Shown here: piece by piece, positions 26,597 to 35,430 of the stretch | Layout of the letters: each line of letters starts with the position of its first letter | Numbering within the stretch: position 1 is the first letter of the stretch | Assembly: GCA_024685975.1 (NCBI GenBank) | Contig: JAIBDZ010000014.1 | Span: 1 to 40,957, forward strand | Length of the DNA: 40,957 nt | Direction of reading: 5' to 3' | Source of the DNA: Piscirickettsiaceae bacterium | GTDB lineage: Bacteria; Pseudomonadota; Gammaproteobacteria; Nitrosococcales; Methylophagaceae | The notes under the pieces: generated by a model | Databases searched by the model: none | The model's input: the letters and a program-made list of their open reading frames with translations, nothing else | Told to the model about the DNA's origin: nothing | Translations under genes and position numbers: made by a program

Positions 26597-27186
26597 TTGG
26601 ACGGTTACGCGGGATTATCATTGAAAAACAAGCCCCTGATTTAGTGCTTGATGTTCACGGTGTTGGCTATGAAGTCGCGGCACCGATGTCGACATTTTGT
26701 CAGTTACCTGCACTAGAGCAAGAAGTGAGTCTTTATACCCATCTTGTTGTACGTGAAGACGCGCAATTGCTGTACGGTTTTTCGACAGAACGTGAGCGCT
26801 TACTCTTCCGTAGCCTATTGAAAGTGAATGGGGTTGGCGCTAAGTTAGCCTTAACGATTTTATCCGGTAGTGATGTCGATGATTTTGCCCGCAGTGTGCA
26901 AGAAGGTGATGCGGCGTCATTAACTCGACTGCCTGGCGTCGGTAAAAAAACGGCAGAGCGATTGATTATTGAAATGCGCGACCGCTTAAAAGAAGTCAGC
27001 AATGCCATGGGATTGAAGCCTGTTGTATCAGAAGCAGCTAAGTTGGCTGGCGCTAAAGATGAAGCGATTGAAGCCTTAATTTCCTTAGGGTATAAACCCG
27101 CTGAAGCCGATAAAATGGTGCGCGCCGTTGGCGATAATAATCTTAATACAGAAGCCTTAATTAGAATGGCATTACAAAGTAAGTAG
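26593..27186 (+). CDS. ruvA: Holliday junction helicase subunit RuvA
   Basis: Junction-binding subunit that loads the RuvB motor. The 197 residues begin [28 protein letters not shown] (domain I). Two helix-hairpin-helix motifs follow ([18 protein letters not shown] and [19 protein letters not shown]), and domain III ([22 protein letters not shown]) contacts RuvB. It begins within ruvC (four-base overlap). A 110-base gap separates it from ruvB, which is wider than usual for ruvAB. Confidence 0.97.
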   Translation: [197 protein letters not shown]

Positions 27187-27296
27187 GTGCTCGCTATCGT
27201 TTTAACCCTTGATAGAGTTCAATAAAAAATAACAGTGTGAAGATGGTGTGGGTTTGCGATAATGTGCTTTATTCATTCTGCTTAATAGGTATTTAG

Positions 27297-28316
27297 ATGG
27301 ACGATCGGTTTATCTCTGCTGTTTCTCAACTTGATGAAGCTCATCAAGATAAAGCAATCCGTCCCGCACGTTTAGCAGACTATATCGGTCAAGCGACTGT
27401 TCGTGAACAAATGGAATTGTTTGTATCTGCCGCACGTCAGCGTCAAGAAGCGTTGGATCATACTTTGATCTTTGGCCCGCCAGGGTTAGGTAAGACGACG
27501 TTATCCAATATTATTGCCAATGAGATGGGTGTTAATTTGAAACAAACATCGGGGCCGGTACTTGAGCGTCCTGGTGATTTAGCCGCGATTTTAACGAATC
27601 TTGAACCAAACGATGTGTTGTTTGTGGATGAAATCCATCGCCTGAGCCCTATCGTTGAAGAGGTGCTATATCCGGCAATGGAAGACTACCAACTCGACAT
27701 TATGATTGGTGAAGGACCGGCAGCACGCTCGATTAAATTAGAATTGGAACCCTTTACTTTAGTGGGCGCCACGACAAGAGCGGGTTCGCTCACCTCTCCG
27801 TTACGAGATAGGTTTGGGATTGTGCAGCGGCTTGAATTTTATTCGCCAGCTGATCTCAGCACGATTGTTCAACGTAGTGCTGGGATTTTTGGGGTTGCTC
27901 TAGATGTGCAAGGTGCGGCAGAAATTGCACGACGTTCACGAGGGACACCTCGAATCGCGAATCGATTATTACGGCGTGTTCGCGATTATGCTGAAGTTAA
28001 ATTTGATGGCCAAATTACGGTAGAAGTGGCAAGGCAAGCCCTAGATTTATTAGATGTTGATAATAATGGCTTTGATATGCTCGACCGTAAATTACTGCAA
28101 GCGATTATTGAAAAATTTGATGGTGGCCCGGTTGGTATTGATAATTTGGCGGCTGCCATTGGTGAGGAGCGAGGCACGATTGAAGACGTGCTTGAGCCTT
28201 ATTTGATTCAAGAAGGGTTTATTATGCGAACGCCTCGCGGCCGTGTTGCGACCAAACGAGCTTGGTTACATTTGGGATTATCTGGTGGGTCTTCAGAAGG
28301 GCGTTCAGATGACTGA
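27297..28316 (+). CDS. ruvB: Holliday junction helicase ATPase RuvB
   Basis: AAA+ motor that drives branch migration with RuvA. Walker [10 protein letters not shown] (Lys66), Walker [10 protein letters not shown] (Asp111, Glu112), a sensor-1 ATTRAGSLT stretch, the arginine-finger area TSPLRDRFG and a C-terminal winged helix (GNxTPRGR-like [11 protein letters not shown]) are all present in 339 residues. The upstream 110-base gap contains a TGCGATAAT extended -10-like element near 27256-27264, so ruvB may have its own promoter; no CTG-N10-CAG LexA box was found. The stop overlaps the ybgC start by 8 bases. Confidence 0.97.
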   Translation: MDDRFISAVSQLDEAHQDKAIRPARLADYIGQATVREQMELFVSAARQRQEALDHTLIFGPPGLGKTTLSNIIANEMGVNLKQTSGPVLERPGDLAAILTNLEPNDVLFVDEIHRLSPIVEEVLYPAMEDYQLDIMIGEGPAARSIKLELEPFTLVGATTRAGSLTSPLRDRFGIVQRLEFYSPADLSTIVQRSAGIFGVALDVQGAAEIARRSRGTPRIANRLLRRVRDYAEVKFDGQITVEVARQALDLLDVDNNGFDMLDRKLLQAIIEKFDGGPVGIDNLAAAIGEERGTIEDVLEPYLIQEGFIMRTPRGRVATKRAWLHLGLSGGSSEGRSDD

Positions 28317-28713
28317 TTTTGAATGGCCCGTTCGTGTTTATTACGAAGATACCGATTCAGGTGGTGTGGTGTATCACGCACAATATCTTAAATTTATGGA
28401 GCGTGCTCGGACGGAGTGGCTTCGGGATTTGGGGTTTGAGCAAGATAATTTAAGGCATGAGCATCAATGTCTATTTGCTGTTCATTCGATGAATATTGCG
28501 TTTAAGCAGCCTGCACGATTTAATGAGGCATTAGTCGTGAAAAGCGGTATCAGTTCTACTAGCGCGGCGAGTTTGGTGTTTCAACAAAAAATCTTACGAG
28601 ATGATGAACTGTTATGTCAGGCCGAGGTCAAAGTCGCATGTTTACATGCAGAGCAATTTAAACCAATGGCTATTCCTTCTTTTATGTTGATGGGGTTACG
28701 AGGTGAACGCTGA
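28309..28713 (+). CDS. ybgC: Tol-Pal-associated acyl-CoA thioesterase YbgC
   Basis: Hot-dog-fold thioesterase that cleaves acyl-CoA or acyl-ACP and is linked to the Tol-Pal system and phospholipid enzymes. The motif [22 protein letters not shown] carries catalytic Asp16. From ATG 28309 the protein is 134 residues, the family length; longer upstream in-frame starts run into ruvB without family similarity. AGAAGGG precedes this ATG by about 7 bases. It overlaps ruvB by 8 bases and tolQ by 11 bases, so translation is coupled along the cluster. Confidence 0.94.
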   Translation: MTDFEWPVRVYYEDTDSGGVVYHAQYLKFMERARTEWLRDLGFEQDNLRHEHQCLFAVHSMNIAFKQPARFNEALVVKSGISSTSAASLVFQQKILRDDELLCQAEVKVACLHAEQFKPMAIPSFMLMGLRGER

Positions 28714-29371
28714 TTTATCAATCATTACGCTGATTTCCGAGGCGAGTTTATTAGTCAAATTAGTGATGTTAGCGTTGTTCGCTATTTCATTGTATTCATG
28801 GCTGTTAATTTTTAGAAAACGTGCTGAGTTGAACCAAGCCAAAGCCGATGCTGATTCATTTGAAGACAAGTTTTGGTCTGGCAATGAATTGAATAAATTA
28901 TATGATGATATTTCTTCTAGGCCTCATGCTAGCCGAGGAATGGAAGGCATTTTCGAAGTCGGCTTTAAAGAATTTGTCAGATTAAAGAAAGCCGCGCCAG
29001 ATTCGGGTTTGGTTTTAGAAGGCTCGCAACGCGTGATGCGTATTTCGTTAGCAAGAGAAATCGATCAGCTCGAGATGTCATTGCCCTTTTTAGCTACAGC
29101 GGGATCAACCAGTCCTTATATTGGTTTGTTTGGTACTGTTTGGGGCATTATGAATTCATTTCGGGCTTTAGGTGATGTGCAACAAGCGACCTTGTCGATG
29201 GTGGCCCCCGGTATTGCTGAAGCTTTAATCGCAACCGCCATGGGTTTATTTGCTGCGATTCCGGCCGTTATCGCTTATAACCGTTACTCCCATGAAGTGG
29301 AGCGTTTAATCAACCGTTACGATACTTTCTTAGAAGAATTCTCTTCTATTTTACAACGTCAACATGATTAA
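28703..29371 (+). CDS. tolQ: Tol-Pal proton-channel protein TolQ
   Basis: Inner-membrane protein that with TolR forms the proton-driven stator-like motor pulling TolA. The 222 residues have one N-terminal helix (about 17-37), a cytoplasmic loop, and two further helices (about 132-153 and 166-190) containing the GLFGTVWGIMNSF and PGIAEALIATAMGLFAAIPA blocks with the conserved channel Thr residues. The start is GTG 28703, inside ybgC. It matches TolQ rather than ExbB by context and sequence. Confidence 0.96.
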   Translation: MNADLSIITLISEASLLVKLVMLALFAISLYSWLLIFRKRAELNQAKADADSFEDKFWSGNELNKLYDDISSRPHASRGMEGIFEVGFKEFVRLKKAAPDSGLVLEGSQRVMRISLAREIDQLEMSLPFLATAGSTSPYIGLFGTVWGIMNSFRALGDVQQATLSMVAPGIAEALIATAMGLFAAIPAVIAYNRYSHEVERLINRYDTFLEEFSSILQRQHD

Positions 29372-29383
29372 GATGGCTTGAGC

Positions 29384-29830
29384 ATGGCTTTTCATACACA
29401 AAGACAACGCAAAAAACCAATGGGCGAAATTAATGTTGTCCCATATATCGACGTGATGTTGGTATTGCTGATCATTTTTATGATTACCGCGCCGATGTTG
29501 ACTCAAGGTGTACAAGTTGACTTGCCTCAAGCGGTAGCAAACCAAGTCGAAGCACCTGACGATAATACAGAGCCACTGGTCGTATCCGTTGATGCACAGG
29601 GGTTGTATTACATTGGTATCGGTGACAAACAAGAACAAGCCGTGAGCGCTGATGTGATTCGTTCCAAAGTGCGTGCTGTATTAGGCCGAAGTCCTGATAC
29701 GCCAATTATGGTGAAAGGCGATGAGGCTGTAAATTATGGTCGGGTCGTGACACTAATGGCTTTGTTACAACAAGCTGGCGCACCGAGCGTTGGTTTGATT
29801 ACCAAACAACCGGAGCAAACCGATCCTTAG
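29384..29830 (+). CDS. tolR: Tol-Pal protein TolR
   Basis: Inner-membrane partner of TolQ with a single helix and periplasmic domain. Asp23, the essential protonatable residue, lies in VVPYIDVMLVLLIIF at the same position as in E. coli. The periplasmic domain (about 45-148) carries LVVSVDAQGLYYIG. ATG 29384 is preferred to the in-frame TTG 29378. The gene lies 12 bases after tolQ. Length (148) is normal. Confidence 0.96.
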   Translation: MAFHTQRQRKKPMGEINVVPYIDVMLVLLIIFMITAPMLTQGVQVDLPQAVANQVEAPDDNTEPLVVSVDAQGLYYIGIGDKQEQAVSADVIRSKVRAVLGRSPDTPIMVKGDEAVNYGRVVTLMALLQQAGAPSVGLITKQPEQTDP

Positions 29831-29836
29831 GGCGAT

Positions 29837-30883
29837 ATGAATAAGCACTGGCTAGAAAATATTATAGCTGGCAGTTATGCCCTAGCATTACACATTATTG
29901 TTGTCATCCTGTTATTTATTGGGTTTGGCAGCGAAGATGAAATTGTTGCGCCGCCAAAATTTGATATTGTCCAAGCCAGCGTCATTGATGAGCAAACTTT
30001 TTTAGAGGGTTTAGCTGCCAAACAGGAGCGCGTTGAACAAGCTAAAGCAGAAGAAGCGGCTCGCTTGAAAGCCATTGAAGATAAAGCTGCGGAAGAAAAG
30101 GCTGCTCAAGAACGTGAGCAAGCAAGGTTGGAGCAAGAAGCGCTAGAGCGACGACAACAAATAGAAGCTGAAAAACAACGTTTAACAGAATTAAAACAAC
30201 AACGCGAAGCCGAGGAAGCCCGCCAAAAAGCAGAAGCGGAGCAACGTCGTCTTGCAGAACAGAAACGCATTGCTGATGAAAAAGAAGCTGAAGCATTAAA
30301 GCAAAAGCAGTTGGAAGAAGAGCGCCAACGTAAAGAAGCAGAAGCCAAAAGATTAGCTGAAGAAAAACAGCGACAAGAGGTAGAAGCTAAAAGGTTAGCC
30401 GAAGAGAAAAGACAACAAGAAGAAGCCGAAAAAAAACGGTTAGCTGAATTAGAAAAGCAACGTCAAGAAGCAGAGGCACGGAAAAAAGCCGAAGCAGAGC
30501 AACGCCGCTTAGCGGAAGAAAAGCGACAACGTGATGAGGCGAATAAATTATTGCAGGAGAGTTTGGCGGCAGAAGAAAGAGAAAGAGAAGAAAATCGTGT
30601 AGATCGGGTCGTTAATCAACATATGGCGATGATCAGTCAACGCGTGAAGCGTTATTGGATCGCACCTGCCAATGCTAAAAATGGTATGCAATGTACTTTG
30701 CAAGTGAGTTTGTTGTCCAATGGTGATGTGAAACAAGTTAAAGTAGTTCAAAGTAGTGGCAATGCTGTTTTTGATCGTTCGGCAGTTAATGCAGTATATA
30801 AAGCTGCCCCTTGGCCGCAACCTTCCGATCCTAAGGCTGCCGCTAAGTTACGCAATTTTAAATTTAATTTTAGGCCTAAATAG
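29837..30883 (+). CDS. tolA: Tol-Pal protein TolA
   Basis: Envelope-spanning protein that links the TolQR motor to TolB and Pal. An N-terminal membrane anchor (about 13-33) is followed by a very long, charged helical domain (about 55-260) of repeating Glu/Ala/Lys/Arg/Gln units such as EAKRLAEEKQRQEVEAKRLA. A compact C-terminal domain (about 262-348; QRVKRYWIAPANAKNGMQC to FKFNFRPK) completes it. The DNA of the helical domain is purine-rich and internally repetitive, which explains long antisense frames there. Length 348 is within the family's variable range. Confidence 0.95.
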   Translation: MNKHWLENIIAGSYALALHIIVVILLFIGFGSEDEIVAPPKFDIVQASVIDEQTFLEGLAAKQERVEQAKAEEAARLKAIEDKAAEEKAAQEREQARLEQEALERRQQIEAEKQRLTELKQQREAEEARQKAEAEQRRLAEQKRIADEKEAEALKQKQLEEERQRKEAEAKRLAEEKQRQEVEAKRLAEEKRQQEEAEKKRLAELEKQRQEAEARKKAEAEQRRLAEEKRQRDEANKLLQESLAAEEREREENRVDRVVNQHMAMISQRVKRYWIAPANAKNGMQCTLQVSLLSNGDVKQVKVVQSSGNAVFDRSAVNAVYKAAPWPQPSDPKAAAKLRNFKFNFRPK

Positions 30884-30892
30884 AGAAAGCTT

Positions 30893-32191
30893 ATGCGCAA
30901 TCGAATATTAATTGGTTTTTGCTTATGGTTAATGATGCTGCCTTTTTCGCTACGTGCGGAGTTGGTGATTGAAATTACTGGTGGCTCAGCCGCGGCTCTC
31001 CCGATAGCGGTGGTGCCTTTCGGTTATGATGGTTTTGTTCCTGCTGAAGATATCTCGGCAATTGTTAAAAATGATTTATTACGTAGCGGTCGTTTTGCTC
31101 CATTACCGCAATCAGACTTGATTTCTACGCCGTATGAAAAAGAACAAGTTAACTTTAAAGATTGGCGTTTATTACGTTCTGAAGGTTTATTGATTGGTAA
31201 AGTGAGCAGTGTTGACGGACAAACCTATCAAGTTCAATTTCAATTATTCGATGTCTATAAGGCACAACAATTAGTGGGAAAACGCTATGAAGTGCCCGCG
31301 ACAGCATTAAGACGTGTTGGTCATCAAATAGCAGATCAAGTCTATGAAGCATTGACGGGCGAGAAAGGGGCTTTTTCGACTCGCTTGGCTTTTGTTTCGG
31401 TATTAAAAAATGCAGACGGAACACGCCGTTACGCGCTGCAAGTGTCTGACTCTGATGGTGCCAATCCGCGGACCGTATTACAATCTAAACAAGCTATATT
31501 GTCACCAAACTGGTCGCCTGATGGTGAAAGTCTCAGTTATGTTTCATTTGAAAATGGCCGCGCGGAGATTTTTATTCAAACAATGCGAACTGGACAGCGA
31601 CTTTCTATCGCAAAATTTAAAGGCTTAAATAGCGCGCCAAGTTGGTCACCTGACGGGTCAAAGATAGCGATGACTTTATCGAAAAATGGTAACCCAGAAA
31701 TATACGTGATGGATGTCGTGACGAAAGCTTTAACGCGTGTCACGCACAGTTCAAGATCGATTGATACTGAGGCGGTGTGGATGCCGAATGGTCGCGAATT
31801 GGTGTTTACCTCCGATCGAGGTGGACGTCCGCAATTGTATAAAATTCCAGCGACAGGCGGGCGTGCTGAACGATTAACCTTTGATGGACCTTATAATGCG
31901 TCTGCTGATATTTCATCTGACGGGCGCTTGATGGCAATGGTGCATGGTCAAAATGGTCGGTTCTATATTGCAGTGCAAAACCTAGAGACAGGGGCACTGA
32001 CAGTATTAACAGAACAAGGAAGTGATGAATCGCCAAGTTTTGCTCCGAATGGGCAATTAATTTTGTATGCCACAGAAGAACAGGGCAAAGGTGTATTATC
32101 TGCTGTGTCCATTGATGGTGGTTTTCAACAACGGTTAGGTGCAACAGGGACAGATGTTCGTGAACCTGCTTGGTCGCCAATTAGACAATAA
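30893..32191 (+). CDS. tolB: Tol-Pal periplasmic protein TolB
   Basis: Periplasmic protein that binds Pal and is remodelled by TolA. A signal peptide ends near LRA/ELVIEI; an N-terminal domain (about 23-160) precedes a six-bladed beta-propeller whose blades share the NWSPDGESLSYVS, SWSPDGSKIAMTLS, VWMPNGRELVFTS and SFAPNGQLILYAT repeats. The protein is 432 residues. It lies 9 bases after tolA and 14 before pal. Confidence 0.96.
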   Translation: MRNRILIGFCLWLMMLPFSLRAELVIEITGGSAAALPIAVVPFGYDGFVPAEDISAIVKNDLLRSGRFAPLPQSDLISTPYEKEQVNFKDWRLLRSEGLLIGKVSSVDGQTYQVQFQLFDVYKAQQLVGKRYEVPATALRRVGHQIADQVYEALTGEKGAFSTRLAFVSVLKNADGTRRYALQVSDSDGANPRTVLQSKQAILSPNWSPDGESLSYVSFENGRAEIFIQTMRTGQRLSIAKFKGLNSAPSWSPDGSKIAMTLSKNGNPEIYVMDVVTKALTRVTHSSRSIDTEAVWMPNGRELVFTSDRGGRPQLYKIPATGGRAERLTFDGPYNASADISSDGRLMAMVHGQNGRFYIAVQNLETGALTVLTEQGSDESPSFAPNGQLILYATEEQGKGVLSAVSIDGGFQQRLGATGTDVREPAWSPIRQ

Positions 32192-32205
32192 TGAGAGGGT
32201 AGAAA

Positions 32206-32802
32206 ATGAATAGGTCTTTAGTGAAATATGGTTCTGTTGTATTGGCGATGACGTGGTTGTCAGGGTGTAATACGCTAGGCTCATCGCAAGGTGAGGATGG
32301 ATTGCTTGATGGGGAAGGCGTCGTTGTAGAAGAGCGGGGTGCTGTATCAGGCGGGATCGGTGAAAATGGTCTCAATGGCAGTGACATTGTTGACGGTGCC
32401 GAAGCCCGGGTGATCGCTGGAGAAGGTGATTTTTCTAGTGCGAATTTAGATGATCCAAGTAATTTATTATCACAACGTGTGGTGTATTTTGAATATGACA
32501 GTAGTGCAGTTCGTGACCAAGATTATGCAGTACTGCAAGCCCATGCGAGTTATTTAGCTGATAACCCAACAGCACAAGTTCGATTAGAAGGTCATACGGA
32601 CCAACGTGGTTCACGTGAGTATAATTTAGCCTTAGGCGAACGTCGCGCTTTAGCGATTCGTGAGATTTTGATGATCCAAGGTGCCGCAGCAAGTCAATTC
32701 CAAGTCACTAGTTTTGGTGAAGAGCGTCCTCAACAAGAAGGCGAAGGCGATGCTGTATGGCAAGCAAATCGCCGAGTTGAATTAGTCTATACGGGACGAT
32801 AA
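32206..32802 (+). CDS. pal: Peptidoglycan-associated lipoprotein Pal
   Basis: Outer-membrane lipoprotein anchoring peptidoglycan. The lipobox LSGC gives lipidated Cys21. A Gly/Glu/Asp-rich flexible linker of about 65 residues follows, longer than in E. coli Pal. The OmpA-like domain (about 90-198) has VVYFEYDSSAVRD and GHTDQRGSREYNLALGERRA, the diaminopimelate-binding block. GAGAGGG precedes the ATG. The protein has 198 residues against about 173 in E. coli; the extra length is in the linker. Confidence 0.96.
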   Translation: MNRSLVKYGSVVLAMTWLSGCNTLGSSQGEDGLLDGEGVVVEERGAVSGGIGENGLNGSDIVDGAEARVIAGEGDFSSANLDDPSNLLSQRVVYFEYDSSAVRDQDYAVLQAHASYLADNPTAQVRLEGHTDQRGSREYNLALGERRALAIREILMIQGAAASQFQVTSFGEERPQQEGEGDAVWQANRRVELVYTGR

Positions 32803-32804
32803 GA

Positions 32805-33659
32805 ATGAAAAAAATGTTAAGTAGTGCGGTGCTCACTGGTGTGATGTTGTTACCGTTGATGTCATCAACTGTTTTAGCGGATGACGCCTTGAACGAGCGA
32901 GTTAACCGTCTTGAGCGCATTGTAAAAGGCCAAGGTTTGGTGTCGCTTCTTGGTCGTGTTGATCAGCTTCAGCAAGAGGTGCAACGGTTAAATGGCGATA
33001 ATGAAGCTTTACGTCATCAATTAGAATTGATGAAACGTCGCCAACGTGAAATGTACATTGATTTAGATGGACGGTTTAGCCAGCTACAAACACCTAATGT
33101 GGCGATAACAGAACAGAGTGTGACGCCTTCTCAACCTTCTGCTGCTGTTGAGGCAGAAGAGGTGGCCGTCCAACAACCTGTTGTCGATGTGGTTGATGCC
33201 AGTACTTCTGTGCAACAACAGGGACAAAATACGGTGGATAATGTTTCTGCTCCAGCGTCTCCTGTTGCGGTTGAAAATGGTGAAGCAGCTTATCAAGCGG
33301 CATTACAAACTTTACGAAGTGGGCAGTATGCGGAAGCGATTACGGCATTAGCTGCCTTCCCTGAGCAATATCCACAAAGTCATTATTTGCCGAACACGTA
33401 TTACTGGCAAGGTGAAGCTAACTATGTACTGCGTAACTTTGATTTAGCCATTGCTTCTTTCCAAACGGTGATCGATCGCTTTCCTGTCAGCAGTAAAGTA
33501 CCTGATGCACTTTTAAAACAAGCATTTAGTCAATATGAACTAGGCCAAATTGATGTCGCGAAAGCCAATTTGGCAAAAGTGATTGAGCAATACCCGACAA
33601 CATCAGCAGCAAGACTCGCAAAAGTTCGTCTAGAGCGGCTTGAAAAAGAAGCACAATAA
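32805..33659 (+). CDS. cpoB: Cell-division coordinator CpoB (YbgF)
   Basis: Periplasmic protein that coordinates Tol-Pal with peptidoglycan synthesis at the septum. A signal peptide ends near VLA/DDA. A trimerising coiled coil (about 27-85; LNERVNRLERIVKGQGLVSL and LQQEVQRLNGDNEALRHQ) and a low-complexity Val/Gln/Ala linker (about 100-155) follow. TPR repeats form the rest (about 160-280; AAYQAALQTLRSGQYAEAITALAAF). It starts 2 bases after the pal stop. Length 284 is typical. Confidence 0.94.
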   Translation: MKKMLSSAVLTGVMLLPLMSSTVLADDALNERVNRLERIVKGQGLVSLLGRVDQLQQEVQRLNGDNEALRHQLELMKRRQREMYIDLDGRFSQLQTPNVAITEQSVTPSQPSAAVEAEEVAVQQPVVDVVDASTSVQQQGQNTVDNVSAPASPVAVENGEAAYQAALQTLRSGQYAEAITALAAFPEQYPQSHYLPNTYYWQGEANYVLRNFDLAIASFQTVIDRFPVSSKVPDALLKQAFSQYELGQIDVAKANLAKVIEQYPTTSAARLAKVRLERLEKEAQ

Positions 33660-33679
33660 AGTAGGAAACCATTAATACG

Positions 33680-34318
33680 ATGCAATGCCGGGTTACGGAG
33701 ATTTTTTATTCACTGCAAGGTGAAACACGCACAATAGGATTGCCAACAGTTTTTGTTCGTTTAACTGGGTGTCCATTACGTTGCCAATATTGTGATACTG
33801 CTTATGCGTTCACTGGCGGTGAAAAGATGGATATTGACGACATTGTTGATAAGGTTGCCAGTTATTCGCCGCGTTATGTCACCGTGACGGGGGGAGAGCC
33901 ATTGGCACAAAAAAATTGTTTGCCATTATTAAGTGCTTTATGTGATTTAAATGTTGAAGTATCGTTGGAAACCAGTGGTGCTATCGATGTGAGCGCTGTT
34001 GATGACCGTGTTGTGAAGGTCATGGATCTGAAAACACCAGGTTCACAGGAAATGTCAAAAAACAGGTATGAGAACATCGCTTTATTATCGCAGCAAGATC
34101 AAGTGAAGTTTGTGATTTGTGATCGACGAGATTACGATTGGGCTTGTGGAAAATTGACTGAATTTGATTTGCCGGAACGATGCGAGGTGCTCTTTTCTCC
34201 TATTCATGGTGAGTTAGAGCCGAGCGAATTAGCAGATTGGATTGTGGCGGATAATATGCCTGTTCGTATGCAGGTGCAGTTGCATAAATATCTTTGGCAA
34301 GACGAGCCAGGCCGATGA
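33680..34318 (+). CDS. queE: 7-carboxy-7-deazaguanine synthase QueE
   Basis: Radical SAM enzyme making 7-carboxy-7-deazaguanine for the queuosine tRNA modification. The Fe-S cysteines are in [12 protein letters not shown], QueE's short CxxxCxxC-like motif close to the N-terminus (about residues 31-38), with the SAM-binding VTGGEPLAQ downstream. The 212 residues match the family. It lies 20 bases after cpoB, and its stop overlaps the queC start (ATGA), so the two steps are co-translated. Confidence 0.95.
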   Translation: MQCRVTEIFYSLQGETRTIGLPTVFVRLTGCPLRCQYCDTAYAFTGGEKMDIDDIVDKVASYSPRYVTVTGGEPLAQKNCLPLLSALCDLNVEVSLETSGAIDVSAVDDRVVKVMDLKTPGSQEMSKNRYENIALLSQQDQVKFVICDRRDYDWACGKLTEFDLPERCEVLFSPIHGELEPSELADWIVADNMPVRMQVQLHKYLWQDEPGR

Positions 34319-34989
34319 AGAGAGCAGTTGTATTATTATCAGGTGGTTTGGACTCGGTCACGGCTCTAGCGATTGCAAAAGAGCAAGGGTTTGAATGTTA
34401 TACCTTGAGCTTTGATTATGGGCAAAGACATGATGCCGAGATTAATGCGGCTAAAAAACTGTCTGTACAATTAGGTGCTTTAGACCATAAAATCATCAAT
34501 ATTGATTTGCGTACAATTGGTGGATCAGCACTGACAGATAACACTATTGATGTACCGGAAGATCATCCCGATGGGATTCCTGTCACTTATGTACCAGCCA
34601 GAAATACCGTTTTTTTATCGATTGCATTGGCTTGGGCTGAAGTTTTAGCCGCTGAAGCAATTTTTGTGGGTGTTAATGCGGTGGATTATTCCGGTTATCC
34701 AGATTGCAGGCCTGAATTTATTGCTGCATTTGAGCAACTTGCTAATCTCGCGACTAAGGCGGGAGTGGAAGGGCAGAAATTAACGGTTCACGCGCCATTG
34801 ATGACCTTGTCAAAAGCAGACATTATTCAACGCGGGATTGAGCTGGGGATTGATTACAGTCAAACAGTGTCTTGTTATCAGGCTGATGATGATGGTTATG
34901 CTTGTGGTCGTTGCGATTCTTGCCATTTTAGGCGGCAAGGTTTTGAAATGGCTGGCATAGTAGATCCGACCTTATATCAATCAAATTAA
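34315..34989 (+). CDS. queC: 7-cyano-7-deazaguanine synthase QueC
   Basis: ATP-dependent enzyme that turns 7-carboxy-7-deazaguanine into preQ0, the queuosine precursor. The PP-loop SGGLDS is at residues 9-14, and the zinc ligands Cys187, 197, 200 and 203 lie in [21 protein letters not shown] 34315 gives the standard N-terminus [11 protein letters not shown]; upstream starts inside queE are rejected. Length 224 is typical. A terminator follows 100 bases downstream. Confidence 0.96.
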   Translation: MKRAVVLLSGGLDSVTALAIAKEQGFECYTLSFDYGQRHDAEINAAKKLSVQLGALDHKIINIDLRTIGGSALTDNTIDVPEDHPDGIPVTYVPARNTVFLSIALAWAEVLAAEAIFVGVNAVDYSGYPDCRPEFIAAFEQLANLATKAGVEGQKLTVHAPLMTLSKADIIQRGIELGIDYSQTVSCYQADDDGYACGRCDSCHFRRQGFEMAGIVDPTLYQSN

Positions 34990-35046
34990 TGCCGCGACTT
35001 GCCTGAGTTTGCAGTCTTTTGGCTTAATTGAGAGGCACAATCTTAT

Positions 35047-35079
35047 TAGTAATAAAAAGTGCACGTGGTAGTAATAAAA
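35047..35079 (+). repeat. 11-bp direct repeat TAGTAATAAAA, 22-bp period
   Basis: Two exact copies (35047-35057 and 35069-35079) lie 22 bp apart, exactly two DNA turns, between queC and the terminator at 35091. Being in the 3' untranslated stretch of queC or upstream of the tRNA promoter, they may be a protein-binding pair, or chance in AT-rich DNA. Confidence 0.6.
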
Positions 35080-35090
35080 GGCAGTGTTAT

Positions 35091-35112
35091 AAGGGGTTAT
35101 TGCCCTTTTTTT
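35091..35112 (+). terminator. Intrinsic terminator after queC
   Basis: AAGGG, loop GTTATTG, CCCTT, then a T-run continuing to 35112. The stem is short but followed by a solid T tract. It ends the transcript running through queE-queC and separates it from the tRNA-Lys promoter 44 bases later. Confidence 0.75.
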
Positions 35113-35155
35113 CTATCGATATGAAGGTTTGCCATAAAATATCTTGTTTTAGGGC

Positions 35156-35183
35156 TTGCCATTTCTGCTGAATGCGGTATGAT
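35156..35183 (+). promoter_or_regulatory. Promoter of tRNA-Lys
   Basis: TTGCCA (35156-35161) and TATGAT (35178-35183), spaced 16 bp, are good sigma-70 boxes placed so that transcription would begin just ahead of the tRNA. The GC-rich stretch TTCGCGC after the -10 is the discriminator seen at stringently controlled stable-RNA promoters. Confidence 0.7.
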
Positions 35184-35197
35184 TTCGCGCTTGGTTT

Positions 35198-35273
35198 GGG
35201 CCGTTAGCTCAGTTGGTAGAGCACCGGACTTTTAATCCGATGGTCCCGCGTTCGAGTCGCGGACGGCCCACCA
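35198..35273 (+). tRNA. tRNA-Lys (anticodon UUU)
   Basis: A full 76-base cloverleaf: acceptor GGGCCGT pairs with ACGGCCC, discriminator A and an encoded CCA end it. D-arm TAGCTCAGTTGGTAGAGCA, anticodon loop CTTTTAA with anticodon TTT, and T-arm with TTCGAGT are standard. The same chromosomal neighbourhood (tol-pal, then tRNA-Lys) exists in other gammaproteobacteria. Confidence 0.98.
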
Positions 35274-35373
35274 TTTCCTTACCAAGTTCCTCTTCCTGCT
35301 ATTCCTTCAATTAATGAGCATCACGTCGTTGATATAGCCTCATTCATCGAACCGTCATAAAAGATACGCTGTT

Positions 35374-35402
35374 TTGCAATAATCTTTCGTTATCTTGCTA
35401 AT
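35374..35402 (+). promoter_or_regulatory. Candidate promoter of the glycan cluster
   Basis: TTGCAA (35374-35379) and GCTAAT (35397-35402), spaced 17 bp, are the best sigma-70-like pair in the 157 bases between tRNA-Lys and the ELM1-family gene, each with four of six matches. No terminator was seen after the tRNA, so read-through could also serve the cluster. Confidence 0.3.
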
Positions 35403-35430
35403 ACCTTAATGTGTATTGGAAAGGCGTGTT

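Noticed and set aside
30042-30348. Long antisense frames opposite the TolA helical domain, rich in Leu, Ser and Phe
   Set aside because: They are the reverse reading of repetitive Glu/Lys/Gln codons; no ribosome site or family resemblance.
35198-35430. tRNA-Lys as an attachment site of an integrated element
   Set aside because: No integrase nearby and no second copy of the tRNA 3' end was noticed in the window; the downstream genes are ordinary glycan genes.
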